DNA of 32,693 nucleotides from NCBI RefSeq assembly GCF_918697925.1, contig NZ_CAKKMF010000059.1, forward strand, positions 1 through 32,693. Reading direction: 5' to 3'. Position 1 is the first letter of the stretch. Each line of letters opens with the position of its first letter. The position numbers were made by a program, and so were the translations under genes. Positions 7,110 to 16,819 of this stretch are shown in pieces. The notes below the pieces were generated by a model that had not been told where the DNA came from, did no database searches, and saw only the letters and a list, made by a program, of their open reading frames with translations. The stretch is from Arthrobacter sp. Bi26. Its GTDB lineage: Bacteria; Actinomycetota; Actinomycetes; Actinomycetales; Micrococcaceae.

Positions 7110-8621
7110 TTAGCGCGACCCGTAGTTCGGGGCTTCGACCGTCATCTGGATGTCGTGCGGGTGCGATTCCTTGAGCCCGGCCGGGGTGATGCGGACGAAC
7201 TTGCCGCGCGCCTTCAGCTCGGCCACGGTTGGTGCGCCCGTGTAGAACATGGTCTGGCGGAGGCCGCCGACCAGCTGGTACGCCACCGACGACAACGGAC
7301 CGCGGTACGCGACCCGGCCCTCGATGCCTTCCGGGATGAGCTTGTCGTCGCCGGAGACGTCCGCCTGGAAATAGCGGTCCTTGGAGTAGGAGGTGTTCTT
7401 CCCGCGGGTCTGCATGGCCCCAAGGGAGCCCATGCCGCGGTAGCTCTTGAACTGCTTGCCGTTGACGAAAATCAGGTCACCCGGTGATTCGTCGCAACCG
7501 GCCAGGAGGGAGCCGAGCATCACGGTGTCGGCGCCGGCGACGAGCGCCTTGCCGATGTCACCGGAGTACTGCAGGCCGCCGTCGGCGATCAGCGGGACGC
7601 CGGCCGGGATGGCAGCCTTCGCAGACTCGTAGATGGCCGTGATCTGCGGGACGCCCACACCGGCAACCACGCGGGTGGTGCAGATGGACCCGGGACCGAC
7701 GCCGACCTTGATGCCGTCGGCACCGGCGTCGATCAGTGCCTGGGCACCTTCGCGGGTGGCTGCCTGGCCGCCGATGATGTCCACGTGCGCCGCAACGGGA
7801 TCGGACTTGAGCCGGCGGATCATCTCCAGCACACCCTGGGAGTGGCCGTTAGCGGTGTCCACGAAGAGGGCATCCACGCCGGCGTCCACGAGCGTCATGG
7901 CGCGTTCCCAGCCGTCGCCGAAGAAGCCGATCGCCGCGCCGACGCGCAGGCGGCCTTCGTCGTCCTTGGTGGCGAGCGGGTACTGCTCGGCCTTGGTGAA
8001 GTCCTTGGTGGTGATCAGGCCCTTGAGCCGGCCCTGCTCGTCAACGAGCGGCAGCTTCTCGATCTTGTTCGTGGCCAGCTTGTGCGAGGCTTCCTCGCGG
8101 CTGATGCCGACGTGCCCGGTGACGAGCGGCATCTTGGTCATGACGTCGCTGACCAGCCGCAGCGGGAAGTCGGATTCGGGCACGAAGCGGGTGTCGCGGT
8201 TCGTGACGATGCCCAGCAGCCTGTTGCCCTCGTCCACCACCGGGAGACCGGAGACGCGGTAGCGTGCGCAGATGTCGTCCAGCTCGGCCAGCGTGGCCTC
8301 GGGGCCGATGGTCAGGGGGTTGGTGATCATGCCGGATTCGCTGCGCTTGACCCGGTCCACCTGGTCGGCCTGGTCGGCGATGGAAAGGTTGCGGTGGACG
8401 ACGCCGAGGCCGCCCTGGCGCGCCATGGCGATGGCCATGCGAGACTCCGTGACGGTGTCCATCGCGGCGGAGAGCAGCGGGGTCTGGACCGTGATGCGCT
8501 TGGAGATCCGGGAGGACGTGTCCGCTTCCGAGGGGATCACGTCGGTGTGGCCGGGCAGGAGCAGGACGTCGTCGTACGTCAGGCCGATGAAGCCGAAGGG
8601 ATTGTGTTCGGGCTGGGTCAT
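7110..8621 (-). CDS. guaB: Inosine-5'-monophosphate dehydrogenase
   Basis: 503 residues, full length. It oxidises IMP to XMP with NAD+, the first committed step of GMP synthesis. The N-terminal motif LTYDDVLLLPGHTDV is followed by LLSAAMDTVTE and a pair of CBS domains (about residues 95-220). The active-site loop GVGPGSICTTR carries the catalytic Cys, and IADGGLQYSGDIGKALVAGADTVMLGSLLAG binds the phosphate. The flap segment has RYFQ. The ATG start has AAGAGG 7 nt upstream. The neighbouring guaB3 is a CBS-less relative; guaB itself is the genuine enzyme by its Cys loop. Confidence 0.97.
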   Translation of the reverse strand: MTQPEHNPFGFIGLTYDDVLLLPGHTDVIPSEADTSSRISKRITVQTPLLSAAMDTVTESRMAIAMARQGGLGVVHRNLSIADQADQVDRVKRSESGMITNPLTIGPEATLAELDDICARYRVSGLPVVDEGNRLLGIVTNRDTRFVPESDFPLRLVSDVMTKMPLVTGHVGISREEASHKLATNKIEKLPLVDEQGRLKGLITTKDFTKAEQYPLATKDDEGRLRVGAAIGFFGDGWERAMTLVDAGVDALFVDTANGHSQGVLEMIRRLKSDPVAAHVDIIGGQAATREGAQALIDAGADGIKVGVGPGSICTTRVVAGVGVPQITAIYESAKAAIPAGVPLIADGGLQYSGDIGKALVAGADTVMLGSLLAGCDESPGDLIFVNGKQFKSYRGMGSLGAMQTRGKNTSYSKDRYFQADVSGDDKLIPEGIEGRVAYRGPLSSVAYQLVGGLRQTMFYTGAPTVAELKARGKFVRITPAGLKESHPHDIQMTVEAPNYGSR

Positions 8622-8675
8622 GAGTGCGCCTCTTACCTTGGGTTACGGGGTTCACGGGTAGGGGTTGCAACAGAT

Positions 8676-8752
8676 GACCAGCCCGTCATTACGGGTCTGG
8701 TCTGTGCAGAAGGTTGTGCAGCAGGTTGTGCAGAAGTCCTGAATAAATAGTA
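8676..8752 (-). promoter_or_regulatory. guaB leader: hairpin, triple GTGCAG repeat and AT-rich -10 region
   Basis: The 277-bp stretch 8622-8898 contains no gene. On the minus strand an AT-rich box TACTAT (8747-8752) could be the guaB -10. Downstream of it lie three near-tandem copies of TGCACA (within 8702-8740), then a hairpin (8676-8702) with an 11-bp stem, one bulged A and an AATG loop. The leader would be about 120 nt long. I found no convincing -35. A 19-bp tandem duplication (AGCCGGGATCGGCC, twice, 8860-8898) follows the acyltransferase stop codon. Confidence 0.35.
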
Positions 8753-8898
8753 GAACCTTGGCGGCGATAGCCATATTCCGGGGCAGTAATGTGCGGCTCA
8801 ATGTGAGCCGTCCCATGCCCGCACGTCTCCCCGACCGCCCAAACCGGCCCTGCGGCCGCCCCAGCCGGGATCGGCCGCCCCAGCCGGGATCGGCCGGC

Positions 8899-10995
8899 CT
8901 ATTTCCAGCCGGTGGCGGCGAGCAGCCGCTTTTCGAACATGGGGATCATGGTCTGGACGTAGGTCTTGGTCAGGTGGTTGTCGTCCTTGTAGACGTACAC
9001 GTTGCCCACCACAGCGGGGCAGGTTCCGTTGGCGCAGATGAAATCGCTCATGTCCATCAGGTGCAGCCTGGGCACCTGGCCGCGGTAGGCGTCAAGCGGC
9101 GAGGACCCCGCGAGCGATTCCTGCTCCGGCACGTTGCATTCCGCCGCGTCCTCGCCGTTCTTCTGGACGCACTCGGGCATGTTGATGTTAAAGCGGGGGT
9201 TGTCGCGGATGCCCACCACGTCCATGCCGGCGTCGGTGAAGGGTTTGATGCCCTCCAGGTACTGGGGCACTTCGGTCTCGAACGGTGCTTCCTTGTGGGT
9301 CAGGGACGCAACCGTGAAAACGGCGTCGGGGTGGTGGTCCAGTACGTACTGCGCGCTGGCCCTGTTGAAGGCGTTGCAGTCCGCGTCCCGCTCCGGGGAT
9401 TCCCCGCCGAAGCGGCAGTTGCCCTTCAGGAGGGTGACCACTTCCCAGCCGTGGCTCTTCGCAATGGGGCCCAGCGCCGCCATGTACTGCTGGGCATGCG
9501 AGTCACCGAGCACCACGATCCGTTTGGTGACCTTCTCCGGCTTGTTGTTCTGCAGGCAGCCCTGCAGCAAGGGGTCGCTGGGGACGTTTCCGTCCGTGCA
9601 CAGCCCGTCAATGTCGGCCCACTCGTTCTTCATCGCTGCCGGTGCGGGGATGATTCTCGCCTCCGGCGTGGGTTTGCCGGCGTTTTCCGGTGCCAGGGCG
9701 GCCGCGCCGGGGGTCAGCTCCTTGGGCTGGGATGCCGCCTCGGCCTCGTCGGCGACGAGCTGGCTCTGCCAGACGGCGACGGGACCGGCCAGCAGCGCAC
9801 CACAGGCGGCAATCACGACGGCGGTACGCCACGCCCGGCGCTTGGGCCAGTGCCATTCGCGCAGCGGCTTCTCGACGAAGCGGGTGGTGAGCACGGCCAA
9901 AACGACGGACGCGGCAACGATGCACAGCCCCTGAAACAGGTTCGGCGCCGTGATGCCCGCCCCGGCGAGGGCCAGGACCAGCAGCGGCCAGTGCCAGAGG
10001 TAGAGCGCGTAGGAGTTGTCTCCCAGCGCCACCAGGGGTTTCCAGGTCAGGAAGCGGTCGACGCCGAAGCGGCTGCCGCTTTGGCCGGCGGTGATGATCG
10101 CGGCGGCGGCCAGCGTGGGCCACAGCGCGATGAATCCGGGGAAGGAACGGTCCACGGTCAGCAGCAGCCCGCAGGAGAGCATGGCCACCAGGCCGGCCCA
10201 GCCCAGTACGATGCGCAGGATCTTGCCCGGCTTCATGTACGGCAGGGCGAGGGCCAGGAGCGAGCCGAGGGCGAACTCCCAGAGCCGGGCGCCGGTATCG
10301 AAGTACGCGTGGGCCTGGTTCGTTGCGGTCTGTTGAATCGAGTACGCGAGGGACACGGCGAAGATGGCGCCGAAGGCCGCTGCCAGCAGGGACCGGTAGC
10401 GCAGCAGCACGTGGTTCTTTCCGTTCCGGCAGCTGTACACGCGCCGGAGCAGGCTGGAAAGAAGTGCCGTGCCGGCAAAGACGAGAGGCCAGAGCACGAA
10501 CACCTGGCCCTGGATCGAGAGTGACCAGAAGTGCTGGAGCGGGCTCGCGCCCGAATGGTCCTGGGCGTAGTAGTCCACGGCGCTATCCGCCAGAAGCCAG
10601 TTCTGCCGGTACAACAGGGAGGCCCAGGCCTGCTCAAGGACCTCGGGCCAGCGGCTTTGCGGCAGGATGGCCCAGGTGCCGGCGAGGACGCCGAGAATCA
10701 CGACGACGACGGCGGGCAGCAGGCGCTTGAGCAGATGCATCCAGTGGCTCAGCAGCCGGAGCGGCGCGCCGCTTTCGACCTTCCGCGTGAAGCTGAGCGT
10801 CATCAGGAATGCCGAAATCAGAAGGAAGATGTCTACGCCGCCGGAGACCCGCCCCAGCCACACATGGTAGGTGACCACCATGAGGACCGCGAGGGCGCGA
10901 AGGCCCTGGACTTCGGGTCGGTAGCTTGTTTTTCGGCTCGACGGAGAACCGGCGTCTGCCCTTGGCGGGGTGACGATGGTTCGCTCGCTCGACAC
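8899..10995 (-). CDS. OafA/YrhL-like acyltransferase with C-terminal SGNH domain (paralogue 1)
   Basis: 698 residues. The N-terminal acyltransferase-3 membrane domain (about residues 25-400, roughly ten helices) starts YRPEVQGLRALAVLMVVTYH, where the conserved His of the family sits. SGGVDIFLLISAFL and ALYLWHWPLL are further hallmarks. An extracytoplasmic linker (about 410-490) follows. The SGNH domain has the Ser motif GDSHAQQY near residue 497 and the Asp-His pair in YKDDNH near 668. Such proteins O-acetylate cell-surface polysaccharide or peptidoglycan: the membrane half hands over acetyl groups and the SGNH half transfers them. The acceptor is unknown. The GTG start has GGAAGGG 6 nt upstream. 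The paralogue at 12270-14345 shares its promoter block. Confidence 0.93.
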   Translation of the reverse strand: MSSERTIVTPPRADAGSPSSRKTSYRPEVQGLRALAVLMVVTYHVWLGRVSGGVDIFLLISAFLMTLSFTRKVESGAPLRLLSHWMHLLKRLLPAVVVVILGVLAGTWAILPQSRWPEVLEQAWASLLYRQNWLLADSAVDYYAQDHSGASPLQHFWSLSIQGQVFVLWPLVFAGTALLSSLLRRVYSCRNGKNHVLLRYRSLLAAAFGAIFAVSLAYSIQQTATNQAHAYFDTGARLWEFALGSLLALALPYMKPGKILRIVLGWAGLVAMLSCGLLLTVDRSFPGFIALWPTLAAAAIITAGQSGSRFGVDRFLTWKPLVALGDNSYALYLWHWPLLVLALAGAGITAPNLFQGLCIVAASVVLAVLTTRFVEKPLREWHWPKRRAWRTAVVIAACGALLAGPVAVWQSQLVADEAEAASQPKELTPGAAALAPENAGKPTPEARIIPAPAAMKNEWADIDGLCTDGNVPSDPLLQGCLQNNKPEKVTKRIVVLGDSHAQQYMAALGPIAKSHGWEVVTLLKGNCRFGGESPERDADCNAFNRASAQYVLDHHPDAVFTVASLTHKEAPFETEVPQYLEGIKPFTDAGMDVVGIRDNPRFNINMPECVQKNGEDAAECNVPEQESLAGSSPLDAYRGQVPRLHLMDMSDFICANGTCPAVVGNVYVYKDDNHLTKTYVQTMIPMFEKRLLAATGWK

Positions 10996-11028
10996 AAATA
11001 ACCCTTCCGGCCAGTTTCCAAAACATCA

Positions 11029-11061
11029 ATGTTACCGAAACGTAATTTTCTTGGCCAATCG
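11029..11061 (-). promoter_or_regulatory. Conserved promoter block of acyltransferase paralogue 1
   Basis: On the minus strand, TTGGCC as -35, an 18-bp spacer and TAACAT as -10. The spacer contains the inverted pair TTAC-N6-GTAA. The block matches 14380-14412 at 30 of 33 positions. It lies 33 bp upstream of the GTG start, the same place as in the paralogue. Confidence 0.7.
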
Positions 11062-11068
11062 CCGGCGC

Positions 11069-11089
11069 CCGCGGGAAGCCTTCCCGCGG
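11069..11089. repeat. Perfect palindrome between acyltransferase 1 and DUF389 gene
   Basis: CCGCGGGAAG-C-CTTCCCGCGG has 10-bp arms around one base, in the divergent intergenic region. A further partial copy of the right arm follows at about 11100-11108. Function is unknown. Confidence 0.6.
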
Positions 11090-11179
11090 CCCTGGCGGCA
11101 GCCTTCCCGCGCCCGGAGGACGGCGCACCCGCGGAGCCGGCCGGCGGCGCCGGCCCCGGCGCGGTCGTGGCGCGGAAGC

Positions 11180-11185
11180 TAGGCT
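11180..11185 (+). promoter_or_regulatory. -10 box of DUF389 gene
   Basis: TAGGCT, 24 nt before the GTG start. It leaves a short leader that carries the ribosome site GAGGAGG. Confidence 0.4.
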
Positions 11186-11209
11186 GGACGAGTCTGAGGA
11201 GGCCGCTAA

Positions 11210-12178
11210 GTGATCGTGCAGCTGCGCATTTGTGTCCCGGGTGAGTTGTCCGGAGTTGTTGTCGAAAGTTGTACAAGTCACGTCGGCGTCTCGGAAGTCG
11301 CGCTGGCCAAGGGCGCTTCCGTCATGCCGCCCGGGGACGTTATCGAGGTCCTGCTGGCGCGCGAATCCGTGGAGGGGCTCGTGGAGAAGCTCCACGTCCT
11401 CGATGTCCAGCAGCGGGGATCAATTTCGGTCACCGAGCCGGACCTGGTGCTCTCGGACCGGTCCGACAAGGCGGAGGCGGAGGCACCGGGTGAGGGCGCG
11501 GACGCCGTGATCTGGGACGAGGTGTCGCGGCAGTCCGGCGAAGATTCGCGCCTGACGTGGACGTTTCTGACCTTCCTGGTCCTGGCGACCCAACTGGCGG
11601 CCATCGGCATCGTCACGGACTCCACCATTGCGATCGTCGGTGCCATGGCCGTGGGCCCGGAGTTCGGCCCGCTGGCTGCGCTGGCCGTGGCCCTGGTCCG
11701 GCGCCAGCGCCGGCTCGGACGCGACGCGGCGCTGGCCCTCGGCGTCGGCTTTCCCGTCGCGATGCTGGCTGCCGCCCTGGCCGCATGGCTGTCCGTGCCG
11801 CTCGGGCTGTTTCCGCGTGACGCGCTGGACCGCGGTTCAGCGGTTGAATTCATTTACCACCCGGGCCCGTATTCCCTGATCGTCGCCGTGCTGGCCGGCA
11901 TAGCCGGGATGCTGTCGGTCATCAGCCGGCGTTCAGCGGCGCTGGTCGGGGTGTTCATCTCGGTCACCACGGTGCCGGCGGCGGGGTTCGTGGCTGTGGC
12001 ACTGGTCCTGGGCGAGTACCAGAAGGCGGCCGGCTCCGCCCTGCAGCTGTTCCTGAACCTGCTGGGAATCGTGGTGGCCGCCGTCGGGGTTCTCATCTTC
12101 TACCGGCTGGTGACCAAGCGGCTGCCCCCGGACGCCGCAATCCGGCTGCGGCGCCGGGCGGACCGTTCACGGCGCTGA
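11210..12178 (+). CDS. DUF389 domain membrane protein
   Basis: 322 residues. A soluble ferredoxin-like N-terminal domain (1-105) has basic and acidic segments. It is followed by about six hydrophobic helices (115-300) with the DUF389 signature TDSTIAIVGAMAVGPEFGPLAALAVAL. The tail is strongly basic. DUF389 proteins are conserved multi-pass membrane proteins without an established biochemical role. The GTG start has GAGGAGG 7 nt upstream. The gene lies between two minus-strand acyltransferases and is transcribed away from the first, so a shared function is possible but not shown. Confidence 0.9.
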   Translation: MIVQLRICVPGELSGVVVESCTSHVGVSEVALAKGASVMPPGDVIEVLLARESVEGLVEKLHVLDVQQRGSISVTEPDLVLSDRSDKAEAEAPGEGADAVIWDEVSRQSGEDSRLTWTFLTFLVLATQLAAIGIVTDSTIAIVGAMAVGPEFGPLAALAVALVRRQRRLGRDAALALGVGFPVAMLAAALAAWLSVPLGLFPRDALDRGSAVEFIYHPGPYSLIVAVLAGIAGMLSVISRRSAALVGVFISVTTVPAAGFVAVALVLGEYQKAAGSALQLFLNLLGIVVAAVGVLIFYRLVTKRLPPDAAIRLRRRADRSRR

Positions 12179-12210
12179 CGGCCCGGCGCTGACGGCCGGC
12201 CGCGTGCCGG

Positions 12211-12245
12211 CAGTCAGTCAGCCCGTCAGTCAGTCAGTCAGTCAG
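12211..12245. repeat. (GTCA)n tetranucleotide repeat
   Basis: Two and then five copies of GTCA, interrupted by a short GCCC, sit in the convergent gap between the DUF389 gene and acyltransferase 2. Just upstream (12171-12200) is an imperfect tandem duplication around GCGCTGACGGCC. Confidence 0.85.
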
Positions 12246-12269
12246 CCGTCCCAAAGGACCGTACGGTCG

Positions 12270-14345
12270 TTACCCGGCCTTCCAGCCGGTAGCTGCCATG
12301 AACTTGGTCTCAAAGTACGGAGTGAGGCTCTCCATGTAGGTCCGGGTGACGTGGTTGTCATCCTTGTAGACCATCACATTGCCGATTACGGCCGGGCAGA
12401 GTTTGTCCGGGCAGAAGAACCGGCTGAAGTCCAGAAACTTGGTGGCCGGCAGCTGCCCGGCCACGGCTGCATCGGGCGACGCTGCCTGGTAGTTTTCCGC
12501 GGTCATCGTCCCGCAGGCGGCGTAGTTTTCGGTGTTGCTCTCGAGGCAGGCGGGAACGGCTTCGTGCAAGCGCGGGGTGTCCCGCAGCGCCACCACGGGG
12601 ATGCCGGCGTCATTGATGGATTTGATCGGCGGAACCCAGCCCGGGTCCATGAATTCGGTGTTGCTCGGGTCGGGGTCAGTCCGGGTGCTTGTTGTCACCA
12701 CGACATCCGGCTTCATCTCGAGCACCTTCTTGAGGGTGTCCTTGTTGAAGTCCAGGCAGCCCTCCGAGAGCCCCGCGGCCTGGTGGTCCGTCACGGGGCA
12801 GTACCCCTTGGTGATGGCCTCCACCCTCCAGCCGTACTTATCGGCCATGGTGAGGATGGGGGTCGCCCACACGTGGGCATGCGAGTTGCCAATGATCAGC
12901 ACGGTCTTGGTGGGATTCTGCTTGCCGTTGTTGCAGACGTTGGTGAGTTCCTTCTCGTCCGCTTTACAGCCGCCCGCGTACTCGGGCCATTCCTCCGCTG
13001 CCGTGGCGAGGGTGGGAAGGAGCGGGGCAGACTTGTCAGCCCCGTCGACGTAGGCGGGGTCCAACGACCGGGCACCCGGATTGTTGGCCCAGGCCTGGCT
13101 CGCCGCGGCTGCCGTGGCGATGTTGAGCTGAAGCTGCCAGCCGGCCAGCGGCACGACGGCAGTGACCACAGCCGCGGCGATGGCAATGAATGCGCGGCGC
13201 CGCCGCACCTCCGGCCACTTCCATTCCCGCCAGGGTTTCTCCACAAAGCGGGTGGTGAGATAGGCGAGCACCAGCGACACGGTGACGATGACGGCGCCGG
13301 TGATCGGCCCCGCACGGTCCCGGTGCGTCGCGGCGAGGGAGATGACCAGGACCGGCCAGTGCCACAGGTACAGGGCGTACGAGATGTCGCCCAGCCGGAC
13401 CAATGGCTTTGAACTGAGGATCCGGTCGACGCCCAGCTTGCTGCCGGACTGCCCGGCGGCCATGACGCAGGCCGCCGCCAGGGTGGGCCAGAGGGCCACG
13501 AACCCGGGGAAGGACGCCTGGACATTGAGCAGGAGGCCGCAGCTGAGCATGGCCACAATGCCCAGCCAGCCAAGGGCCAGGCGCCAGCCCCGGGAAAGCC
13601 GCAGGCCGGGAAGGGCCAGTGCCACCAGGGTGCCGAGCGCGAACTCCCACAGCCGTGCCCAGGTATCGAAGTACGCCACCGTCTGGGACGTCTGGGTGAA
13701 GACGATTGAGTAGACGAGCGAACCAACGAAGATCAGGGCGAATATGTAGCACAGCAGCACGCGGTAGCGGAGCCTGAAGTGCCTGGCGAGGATTGCCGCT
13801 CCTGCGAAGATGAGCGGCCACAGGATAAAGACCTGCCCTTGGATCGAGAGGGACCAGAAGTGCTGGAAGGGGCTGGCCAGGCTGTGGTCCGAGGCGTAGT
13901 AGTTCGTGGCTTCGGACTGCAGGAGCCAGTTCTCGGCGTAGAACAGGGAGGCCCAGCCCTGGTTGATGACTTCCAGCCAGCGGGTCCGGGGCAGGAACAG
14001 GATACTTGCGGCGAGTACGGCCACCATGACGGTGACGGCAGCCGGAATCAGGCGCCGGAAAAGGTGCAGCCAATGCTTGAGCAAAGCCATGGGCCGGCCC
14101 TGCTCGTAGCGGCCGACGAACTGCAGCGTCATGAGGAAGGCCGAGATCAGCAAGAACACGTCCACGCCGCCGGAGACCCGGCCCAGCCAGATGTGGTAGC
14201 TCATGACCATCAGCACGGCCAGGGACCGGAGTCCTTGGATTTCTGGCCTGAACGTGGATTTTCGGCCGGCCTTGGGTGCGGCGGGGCTGGCCCTGTGCGC
14301 GGCACTATTGCGGGCAGGCAGGGGCGAGGTTCTTTGCTGTGTCAT
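12270..14345 (-). CDS. OafA/YrhL-like acyltransferase with C-terminal SGNH domain (paralogue 2)
   Basis: 691 residues from the ATG with GAGGGG 8 nt upstream. Same architecture as the gene at 8899-10995: FRPEIQGLRSLAVLMVMSYH with the family His, SGGVDVFLLISAFL, about ten helices, then a linker and an SGNH domain. Long stretches are nearly identical to paralogue 1, such as the HFWSLSIQGQVF segment and ALYLWHWP. The nucleophile motif reads GNSHAHVW instead of GDSH, while Ser and the DDNH pair are kept. It is probably a cell-envelope O-acyltransferase acting on an extracytoplasmic glycan. The open frame extends 58 codons further upstream, but that part covers the promoter block and is not coding. 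Confidence 0.92.
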   Translation of the reverse strand: MTQQRTSPLPARNSAAHRASPAAPKAGRKSTFRPEIQGLRSLAVLMVMSYHIWLGRVSGGVDVFLLISAFLMTLQFVGRYEQGRPMALLKHWLHLFRRLIPAAVTVMVAVLAASILFLPRTRWLEVINQGWASLFYAENWLLQSEATNYYASDHSLASPFQHFWSLSIQGQVFILWPLIFAGAAILARHFRLRYRVLLCYIFALIFVGSLVYSIVFTQTSQTVAYFDTWARLWEFALGTLVALALPGLRLSRGWRLALGWLGIVAMLSCGLLLNVQASFPGFVALWPTLAAACVMAAGQSGSKLGVDRILSSKPLVRLGDISYALYLWHWPVLVISLAATHRDRAGPITGAVIVTVSLVLAYLTTRFVEKPWREWKWPEVRRRRAFIAIAAAVVTAVVPLAGWQLQLNIATAAAASQAWANNPGARSLDPAYVDGADKSAPLLPTLATAAEEWPEYAGGCKADEKELTNVCNNGKQNPTKTVLIIGNSHAHVWATPILTMADKYGWRVEAITKGYCPVTDHQAAGLSEGCLDFNKDTLKKVLEMKPDVVVTTSTRTDPDPSNTEFMDPGWVPPIKSINDAGIPVVALRDTPRLHEAVPACLESNTENYAACGTMTAENYQAASPDAAVAGQLPATKFLDFSRFFCPDKLCPAVIGNVMVYKDDNHVTRTYMESLTPYFETKFMAATGWKAG

Positions 14346-14379
14346 AGAACAACCCCTCAACCAGATAACCAAAGCGTCC

Positions 14380-14412
14380 ATGTTACCAAAACGTAATTTT
14401 GATGGCCAATCG
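14380..14412 (-). promoter_or_regulatory. Conserved promoter block of acyltransferase paralogue 2
   Basis: On the minus strand, TTGGCC, then the conserved spacer ending AATTACGTTTTGG, then TAACAT. It is 30/33 identical to 11029-11061 and ends 34 bp before the ATG. The rest of the 14346-14612 gap shows no gene. Confidence 0.7.
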
Positions 14413-14612
14413 TCGCAGCAGCCACCGATCTCCATTGAGGCACGCCAGGGTGTGAGTTTCCAGTGAATTCTCGGCGCCGGTGCGGCGCCTGCCTGGTCAA
14501 GGCGCCGGAATCCGGGCAATTTGCCGCCAGAATCCCGGCAGAACCGCGGCGGGTATGCAGCAGACGTGCGTCCGGCGGCGGTAGGGCGGCGGCAGAAAAA
14601 GGGCAGAAAAAA

Positions 14613-14639
14613 GACGGCCCGGCAAGATGCCGGGCCGTC
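14613..14639 (-). terminator. Rho-independent terminator of groES-groEL
   Basis: GACGGCCCGGCA (14613-14624) pairs perfectly with TGCCGGGCCGTC (14628-14639) around a 3-nt loop. On the minus strand it is followed immediately by TTTTTT and then by a second T-run. It starts 17 bp after the groEL stop. Confidence 0.95.
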
Positions 14640-14656
14640 CCCTTTGCGGGCAGAAC

Positions 14657-16267
<1,611 letters not shown>

Positions 16268-16290
16268 GGTTTTGTCCTTTCAAGACAGAA

Positions 16291-16337
16291 CCCCGCGCAA
16301 CTGATCCATTCAATGCGAAAGGATCGGCTGCGCGGGG
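16291..16337 (-). promoter_or_regulatory. Intercistronic hairpin between groES and groEL
   Basis: CCCCGCGCA (16291-16299) pairs with TGCGCGGGG (16329-16337). Inside, GATCC pairs with GGATC, leaving a 13-nt loop. No T-tract follows. It could be a processing or attenuation site setting the groES to groEL ratio. Confidence 0.7.
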
Positions 16338-16348
16338 GTCCAAGAGAG

Positions 16349-16645
16349 TTACTTTACGACGATCGCCAGAACGTCGCGGGCGGAGAGCACGAGGTACTCG
16401 GTGCCGCCGGTCTTGACTTCGGTTCCACCGTACTTGGAGTAGATGACGACGTCGCCAACGGCAACGTCAATGGGAACGCGGTTGCCGTTGTCATCAAAGC
16501 GGCCGGGGCCTACTGCAACAACTTCGCCTTCCTGCGGCTTCTCCTGTGCGGAGTCCGGGATAACCAGGCCGGAAGCCGTGGTCTGCTCGGCTTCGAGCGG
16601 GCGGACAACAATACGATCCTCAAGAGGCTTAATAGAGACCGACAC
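16349..16645 (-). CDS. groES: Co-chaperonin GroES
   Basis: 98 residues, the normal length for GroES. SIKPLEDRIVVRPLEAEQTTASGLVIPDSAQEKPQ contains the mobile loop that contacts GroEL. VAVGDVVIYSKYGGTEVKTGGTEYLVLSARDVLAIV completes the beta-barrel. It caps the GroEL folding chamber as a heptamer. The start is GTG, with AGGAGAGG 5 nt upstream. It is the first gene of the operon, about 140 nt downstream of the predicted transcription start within the CIRCE region. Confidence 0.97.
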   Translation of the reverse strand: MSVSIKPLEDRIVVRPLEAEQTTASGLVIPDSAQEKPQEGEVVAVGPGRFDDNGNRVPIDVAVGDVVIYSKYGGTEVKTGGTEYLVLSARDVLAIVVK

Positions 16646-16757
16646 TCGGACCTCTCCTTTTCGTCAGCAAATTCGTGGACTATGAAGCGGTGATGCCCAG
16701 GCGCGCAGACCGTCGTCGCGGTGCCGGCAGCGTGCCTGGCGGAACGCGCTTCATGTG

Positions 16758-16784
16758 TTAGCACCCTCCTAGGGAGAGTGCTAA
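16758..16784 (-). promoter_or_regulatory. CIRCE operator 1 (HrcA site)
   Basis: TTAGCACCC-N9-GAGTGCTAA matches the CIRCE consensus TTAGCACTC-N9-GAGTGCTAA at 17 of 18 arm positions. It would lie at the transcription start. HrcA repression is established for this element. Confidence 0.95.
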
Positions 16785-16789
16785 TGACG

Positions 16790-16819
16790 ACTCTATGTAA
16801 ATGGTTAGCACTCGGTCAA
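16790..16819 (-). promoter_or_regulatory. groES-groEL promoter between two CIRCE sites
   Basis: On the minus strand, -35 TTGACC (16814-16819), an 18-bp spacer and -10 TAGAGT (16790-16795). The -35 falls inside the spacer of CIRCE 2, and the transcription start would fall at the edge of CIRCE 1. Confidence 0.75.

Noticed and set aside
8702..8740. Triple TGCACA repeats considered as DnaA boxes or an origin
   Set aside because: They do not match TTATCCACA closely, and no dnaA, dnaN or AT-rich unwinding region is nearby.
12204..12250. Plus-strand frame starting in the (GTCA)n repeat and running opposite acyltransferase 2
   Set aside because: Simple-sequence start and antisense shadow, with no domain.
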